From Gnetum montanum (Eukaryota; Streptophyta; Gnetopsida; Gnetales; Gnetaceae): DNA of 64,000 bases. The notes under the pieces were generated by a model. The model saw nothing but the letters and a program-made list of their open reading frames with translations. It did not search any database and had not been told where the DNA came from. Made by a program: the position numbers and the translations under genes. Below, in pieces: positions 58,826-64,000 of this stretch. The DNA lies in assembly GCA_015680685.1 (NCBI GenBank), contig MNCI01017900.1, positions 757,099 to 821,098 of the forward strand, written 5' to 3'. How positions within the stretch are numbered: position 1 is the stretch's first letter; the number at the start of each line of letters is the position of its first letter.

Positions 58826-59195
58826 TAAGGGGGTTGAAGGTTGAGAGATATTAATTAACTAGGAAAGTTAAACAATCATTAATTACTAATTAGCTTAATC
58901 TGTATGTTGCAAGGTTTATCATAAAGTTTGTCTTTATTGCCGTACACAAAATTGTGCTCAGGTACAAATTGCTCGAATAGAGATCCATTCACTCTATGAC
59001 TACTACTGCGGGCACACAAATAATTCTAACTTTGGAATGACAAAACTACAAGATTTTGGCTAAGGGTTTAAATCTAATTGTATCGGAACCAAGGGCATCG
59101 CCTCTTATTTATAGAAGATGAGGCAGGACGTGATATCGCATATGCAATATCGCATGGTGGATTTGATATCGCGTGCACCATATCATGGTTTATCA
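58826..59195 (-). repeat. Element F 5' LTR, remnant
   Basis: Matches 50782-51122 of the 3' LTR; the R/U5 part is deleted. It includes the TATA box (about 59104-59112) and three or four diverged GATATC palindromes at 59128-59190. It ends GGTTTATCA before the ATTAT duplication. Confidence 0.85.
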
Positions 59196-59200
59196 ATTAT
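59196..59200. other. Target-site duplication, right of element F (ATTAT)
   Basis: Matches 50343-50347. Confidence 0.88.
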
Positions 59201-60609
59201 CAAACCTAATCTTATTTCTTCCTTTAGACAAAACTGAACTTGTACAAGCATTCTTTTGAGAGGTTTCCTCTATATTTTCACTCTTGTGTTGATTTTAAGA
59301 CTTACTAGTCCTTTCCTCTTGTATATTCGTACACTTAACTCATCCAAATGGGCTGGTAATCAAACCTTAGCTTTTATGTCTGAGAGTTTCCTTTTTAACT
59401 TAGAGCATAAAATATAAAGTTAAGAGATTTCTCTATTCATATTTTTCTCTGCCTTTTTAAGTAGATAATGTAGAATAATGATCTTCTCATGCAATTCATG
59501 ATATCTTTCATCATTTTTACTTTTAGATTTATCAAAGACGTCTATATAATTTTCATTTGTGAGTACCATGCATATGAGATATGAGTCCTTTGTAGCATCA
59601 TCTACTTCCTCACCTTGTTCATTGTCATCCCAGCTAGTGTATAAGTTTGTCCTTTTTGAGTTCACTTCATTTTTATCTTTCCATTGCATCCTTCCAATAC
59701 TAGGACATTTGGAGGCTACATGGCCTCTTTCATTACAAACCCAACATTCTATACAAAATACATCAAAATTTGACTTTGTAAAATTTTTACATTTCTCTTT
59801 ACCTTTGGTACTAGATTGATTGGGGCCTAGTTGATTGAAGCTTCTTCCTTTTCTTGCAAGAAGTTTTTAAACTCTCCTTGATAGGAGGGCTATTTCATCT
59901 TCACTGTTTGATTTTTGTTCAACCATTTCCTTATCCTTTGATTTAGATTTGAGGGAAGTGGTCTTTTCTTTTATTGCTCCTTCATTTATAAGATTCATCT
60001 CATAAGAAATAAGAGTGCTTTAAAGCTCTTCGAATTTCAGCACTGAGAAATCTCTAATTTCTTCCATGGTTTTGACTTTTGGTTTGAACTTAGGCTATAA
60101 AATTCTAATCAATTTTATGATCACATCACTTTCTATCAAGGCCTTGCCCATCCCACATATGACTACTACTAAGTCATTAACTCTAGAGAAATAAGCTTTG
60201 ATTTTCTCTCTTTCTTTCATTTCAGCTTGTCATATTTGCTTTGCAACACTAAATGTTTTGATTTCTTGACAATAGAGATGACCTTATAAGTTGCTTCTAA
60301 AGTTTCCCATATTTCCTTTGCAATTTTACACCTAGATATTCTATTAAAATCTAATTTATTTAATGCACATTAAAGACAATTTTTATCTTTTGTGTCAAAC
60401 ATGAACTTATCTTTTTTTTCTCAAGTCCATTTATTTCGTGGCCTAAGTGCTCTTGTGGTGCTATCGATGGGCAGTGTGTAGCCTTCAAGAATAGACTCCC
60501 AAGCTTCAAATTCCATGGATTTAAAAAATCCTTACATTCTTTCTTTCTAATATGTGATTGCAAACCCATCAAACATCAGTGGCTTGGTATAAGACATTTC
60601 CTCCATCAT
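59201..60609 (-). pseudogene. Element E Copia-type gag (UBN2) with CCHC knuckle
   Basis: Starts about 40 bp after the primer site at ATG 60609-60607. In broken frames: SYTKPLMFDGFAIT, FKSMEFEAWESILEGYTLPI, NKLDFNRISRCKIAKEIWET, LEATYKVISIVKKSKHLVLQ. These are the typical UBN2 core of Copia Gag. A zinc knuckle CWVCNERGHVASKC (about 59750-59709) is followed by an open frame 59689-59420 rich in charged residues (SWDDNEQGEEVDD). Interrupted by several stops, and cut at its 3' side by element F. It would form the virus-like particle. Confidence 0.75.
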
Positions 60610-60647
60610 TCATTCTTGAAATGTGAAGCATAAAATTAAGAGTAATA

Positions 60648-60660
60648 GGCTTTGATAGCA
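60648..60660 (-). other. Element E primer-binding site, initiator-Met type
   Basis: The minus strand reads TGCTATCAAAGCC, two differences from the common Copia site TGGTATCAGAGCC. Confidence 0.7.
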
Positions 60661-60664
60661 CTTA

Positions 60665-61465
60665 TGGATTGAGAACTTAGAAAGGGATTTGAATAAGTTC
60701 CCCAATTAAAATCATTGCAGCCACCAAAATCAAACACAATTTTGTACATGGTTCCCCAACTTGGGTAGTCCACACTTAAAGGGTAGAATCCATGCACATC
60801 TCTAAAAATGTGGTTTGGAGGAAACCAAAACCTTTACAAGATTTAAGCTCTTCTTTGGAGTGTTTCCTATTACAAAACCACTCAACCTTGCAAGTTTCCA
60901 ACAAGCTTAAAATATGGTTTAAAGGATCCCACAACTTTTAAAAATGTGAGCTCTACACTGGAGTGTTTTGTCACTGCAACAATAATTAAACTTGCAAGGT
61001 CCTAACAAGCTTAACAAAGATGCCTTTTTGCAAGAAGCACATCAACCCCGAAGGGCTAAAAAGAAAGAAAGAAAAAAATTAAGAAAAGAGTGTAACTTGA
61101 TTTATATATTTCTTGCACTTGAAGCTCACAACATACAAAATATACAAATGATGAATCAATGAGGAACAAAGAAAAATTCTCTTAAGTAGCCAAGAATAGA
61201 TCTTTTAATGAATGGTGCTTGCTTAGTTCCTAAGAATTCTACTTAGTCTGATATCCTTTGAGTTTGCAGAAACTCCTTGGAATTCATGCAATGGTTATTA
61301 AATGGCTAGTTTGAATGTCTACTTTTTGGATGACACATTTAACTACAACCAACATTAATGCAGGAGAGATGTCTACCCTGAGATGTCTATTCTCCATGAT
61401 AGACATCAATCTTTTTTGTGAGATGTCTACAATGCTTGCACAATTTGAGATTTGAGATTTTTGAT
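60665..61465 (-). repeat. Element E 5' LTR, truncated in U3
   Basis: Aligns with 46835-47640 of the 3' LTR, then loses similarity near 61450-61465, where decayed Athila-like gag sequence begins. It retains the AGATGTCT/AGACATC motif cluster at about 61360-61430. Confidence 0.75.
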
Positions 61466-61579
61466 TTTCATGCTTTTCTAAACAAGGGATTTAACAACAT
61501 CAGAAGGTTGCATCTTATATTCAACATTATTTACAACCTTTTAACTTTGGGTATTTATGTTGGCTTCCTCTAAATTTAC

Positions 61580-62230
61580 ATGCTTATGTCATTCACCTTC
61601 CAATTTAGCTACAACATCTAACATAATAGTAATTTGAGCCCCTAACATTAGGTATAGATGATCTATGACATTCTTATCCATCCTTTCGCAAGTTTGCAAT
61701 TGTAGTCCATCTTCCAAATGCATTAATTGATCACATTTTCTGAACCCATGATTTGGACATTGATTAAGCATGAACTTAAAATATTCTATGATCACATCTA
61801 ATGATTCATTAGTATGCTACTTCCATCTTGCTATCTTCTTTCTAAACTTTACAACTCAAGTATAAGATTAAAATTTGACATTGAAATCTTTTAACATGTC
61901 TACCCAATAAGAGATGGAATTAGATGGAAAAACTTAATATCATGTTTTAGCATGATTAGTAAGTGTATGGGGAAAAATACAAACCACTCACTATTTAACC
62001 CTTGTAGATTATAAGATATAAAAAAATGTTTGAACATGAAGCTACAAATCATCATTTAACTTCTCACTAAATTTAGAAATGTTAACCATATGAACCTTTT
62101 TTATTCTACTCTCCTTAATGATTTTTGGTGGAATGCAAACTACTTCATAAATTTGACCTTGCTAGGTCCACAAAAATAATAGCTTATCAAAGCCATCAAA
62201 AATTCTATTCAAATGAAGGCAAGAAAAATG
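61580..62230 (-). pseudogene. Athila-like gag fragment, strongly decayed
   Basis: The 68-codon frame 61795-61589 (EYFKFMLNQCPNHGFRKCDQ, QLMHLEDGLQLQTCERMDKN) aligns with the element B gag segment YYALLHRFLGHGYTQRDQIH and onward. Upstream broken frames to about 62230 keep the order of the capsid (ISKFSEKLNDDL, FPHTLTNHAKT, SISYWVDMLKDFNVKF). No LTR, protease or pol is attached. It is older than elements B and F, judging by divergence. Confidence 0.6.
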
Positions 62231-63040
62231 TAAAATGATAGACTACTTAGAATCACCACAAGTATAGCTTAAGTCTGATAGAAAAATATGCATGAATCTC
62301 CTTTCCCTAGAATCCTTCATGTTGTAGTAATGGAAGTTTTTAGGAGAAGGTCATGCCTACTTTCCAACATGTATGCACTTGTACTCCTACTCCAAAATCA
62401 TATCACAATGCTATTACTTTTCATGAGGATCATACTTTAATTGTTGAGGTAACAAGGGTTTTTAATCTACCAAATCCTTGATGAAGCCTTGATTAGAAAA
62501 AACCTTCTCTAAGGTGATAGGTCCAACTTCTCTAGGCTCTTTGCAAAATTATTCATGTACATCATTCCATCATCCTCATTTGTCTTAATGAAATTTCATC
62601 ATGTTAAGAGGAATTGCTTACTTCAGAATATTTTTGAAAGTAATTTGGATTAATTAAGGCTTTTTATATAATATATTTTTATTATTTAATTTAGGCATGG
62701 CTACTTCAACCCTTTATTTCCTATATATATTTTCTTTGATAAAACCCATCTAGTTTTTTGACATTACCCTTGGAAAAATCTATGCAAATGTTCTCACTAG
62801 CACCTTATTCAAGATTCTATATATGATGCACCTTATTCAAGATTCTATATATGATCTTATATATATAAAGATAACACTCAATACATGGTAAATAATGTAA
62901 ATAGTATCACAAAGATAAACAATACGAAGGTAGTGCTTATTTTGAAGAATAATAGCATATGTAATAGGAGGTTTGTTGGTTTTGGACCATTGGGATTATC
63001 ATACAAATCATGATGCAATTTGGTTATAAGCTTTGAATAT
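62231..63040. other. Unassigned DNA with a 28-bp tandem duplication
   Basis: No gene seen. CACCTTATTCAAGATTCTAT and the next eight bases at 62801-62828 are repeated at 62829-62856 with one change. Possibly the leader of the neighbouring gag fragment. Confidence 0.4.
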
Positions 63041-63919
63041 TGATGAGTGGCGAGTATACCCTATGTGAAACCATATGAATCACTAGTGTTCACTTAGCAA
63101 TTTGGTCAAATTCCAAAGACTTTAGGTTTCTAAGTACACTAGTTCTAGGAGGTGAAACTAACTGTTGTAATCATTGTCTTCCCAGTTTCACTTGTGAACT
63201 TTGAGGGTATGATTAAGTGTAACTTAGGCATATAATTTTTATCATTTTCTATTTTATGGATTAGGTCACCTAAGAATAAAGAATAAGGAATAAAGTAATT
63301 AATTTCCAAATTAATCTAATAGCTACATAATATCTAACTAATTCTAACATAAGTATCCATTCTCACTTGCCATACACATCCTGAACACATTATAATGGTA
63401 TTGGGTTACCAAACGTTAAACATTATTGGGATTACCAAGTGCCAAGCATATGCTTGAAGTGGTTGTACTTATGTGTGTGATTAAATTGATATTAATTAAT
63501 TACTTACAAACATTAAAGTAAATTGCATGAATATTAAATGCTTAAGTAAACAATTAATCTAGTCTAAGTGTTGCAAGGTTTATCAATAAAGCTTGTCTTT
63601 ATTGCCATTGACATTGGAGTACTTAGGTACAACAGTGCTCGAGTAAATATTTGTATACTCTTTGACTCCTACTACGGGCACTTAGAAAATATTCTAACTT
63701 TTTAAAGGAAAAAATACAAGCCCTTCACTACAACTATCAAACGAATGCCATAAATGTGATAGGTAGGCACACATTTATAGGCAAAAACAAGGTGCCCCAT
63801 TGATGGGTACACATTAATGGGTCAAACCTTGCATCAACGGGATCACATAGACTAGATCTTGTCGATGAGATCACATCGATGGCATCTCATCGACATGGCC
63901 CAACAATGACAGTTCATTA
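63041..63919 (-). repeat. Element G 3' LTR (Athila family)
   Basis: 879 bp, TGATGAGTGG to AGTTCATTA, clearly homologous to the LTRs of B and F (GATGAGTGGCGAG, AACCATA.GAAT, CTACTACGGGCAC). A TATA-like TATAAATGT lies on the minus strand near 63767-63775. Its tip carries CATCGATG-type palindromes (about 63858-63892) in place of GATATC. The neighbouring internal sequence shows it is a 3' LTR; the rest of the element lies beyond 64000. Confidence 0.8.
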
Positions 63920-64000
63920 TACATCCATAATTGAATGAAAACTCATCCTTGAGTTTCTTACAAAATTTTGGGATGGTATGAGATCATTAATTGACTATAG
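63920..64000 (-). mobile_element. Element G interior, start of 3' non-coding region
   Basis: Matches the sequence inside the 3' LTRs of B and F (TTGAATGAAAACTCATCCTT, AGTTTCTTACAAAATTTTGG). The polypurine tract is diverged (ATGGATGTA). The element continues out of the window. Confidence 0.75.

Larger units (their letters stand above)
50348..59195 (-). mobile_element. Element F: Athila-type element with all pol domains, decayed
   Basis: 8848 bp between matching ATTAT duplications. Minus-strand order: 5' LTR remnant (58826-59195), truncated gag, zinc knuckle, protease, RT, RNase H, integrase, about 2 kb non-coding 3' region, polypurine tract, complete 3' LTR (50348-51122). The 5' side has lost about 434 bp of LTR, the primer site and roughly 650 bp of gag leader in one deletion. 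RT and RNase H sequence is characteristic of Athila (FMDDFSIYGTSF; FIHIDHSAIQFLMNKP). Multiple stops and frame changes make it inactive. It lies within element E. Confidence 0.9.
46835..61465 (-). mobile_element. Element E: Copia-type element, interrupted by element F
   Basis: Minus orientation: 5' LTR (60665 to about 61465, truncated), initiator-Met-type primer site (60648-60660), gag (60609 to about 59201), element F insertion (50348-59195), remaining interior (50342-47936), purine tract (47920-47934) and complete 3' LTR (46835-47919). The gag is of the Copia UBN2 kind with a CCHC knuckle. I could not find Copia integrase, RT or RNase H in the 2.4 kb of remaining interior, so pol was deleted or was never present. 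Confidence 0.75.

Noticed and set aside
63041-63919. Treating this LTR as the 5' LTR of the gag fragment at 61.6-62.2 kb
   Set aside because: No tRNA-Asp primer site lies on its left side, while its right side has the polypurine-tract and 3' non-coding sequence. It is therefore the 3' LTR of an element extending to the right.
1-64000. tRNA, rRNA, snoRNA or organelle-derived genes
   Set aside because: Read-through on both strands showed no tRNA-like arms or conserved rRNA blocks; only tRNA-complementary primer sites of retroelements were found.

Overview
This is nuclear DNA of a large-genome seed plant. It carries one intact multi-exon receptor-kinase gene; almost everything else recognisable is LTR retrotransposon of the Athila, Tat/Ogre and Copia lineages, most of it decayed and several copies nested. 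Nothing in the sequence fixes the species. A gymnosperm or a large-genome angiosperm would both fit.

Layout. 1-1.33 kb: a decayed Ty3/gypsy gag on the minus strand. 2.8-10.4 kb: a low-copy island holding one gene (4128-7228, minus, 11 coding exons, 629 residues), an LRR-II receptor-like kinase of the NIK type, with simple-sequence-rich upstream DNA. 10.5-12.3 kb: a degraded LINE 3' end on the plus strand. 12.25 kb to about 24.5 kb: a decayed Tat/Ogre element A on the minus strand (gag, protease, an RNase H placed before RT, RT, RNase H). It is split by Athila-type element B (16340-23497, target duplication ATGGA), which has kept gag and protease but lost RT, RNase H and integrase. 24.9-27.7 kb plus pieces at 31.5-31.85 and 41.6-42.1 kb: an AT-rich, hairpin-bearing degenerate repeat region. 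It was broken by two LTR elements: C (27734-31527, duplication CTATG, no pol) and D (31853-41625, duplication AGGAC, a Tat/Ogre-like gag-protease element whose pol position is filled by tandem repeats). 42.1-46.8 kb: AT-rich DNA with nothing recognisable. 46.8-61.5 kb: Copia element E on the minus strand, with gag but no pol that I can recognise. It is split by Athila element F (50348-59195, duplication ATTAT), which still shows gag, protease, RT, RNase H and integrase, with several breaks. 61.5-64 kb: an Athila-like gag fragment, then the 3' LTR of another Athila-family copy (G) running off the window.

How the parts relate. Element F is the reference for what B has lost: their ends, 3' non-coding region and gag-protease align. 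Three of the four elements bounded by target-site duplications (B, C, D) lack pol and would have depended on proteins supplied in trans. The Athila-family LTRs carry short perfect palindromes (core GATATC) packed between the LTR tip and the TATA box. Element D carries two tandem arrays whose units share one core.

I found no convincing new enzymatic system. The best leads are the U3 palindrome arrays, the element D repeat field, and the hairpin repeat region. LTR boundaries and target duplications were read directly from the sequence. Divergence statements are by-eye estimates.
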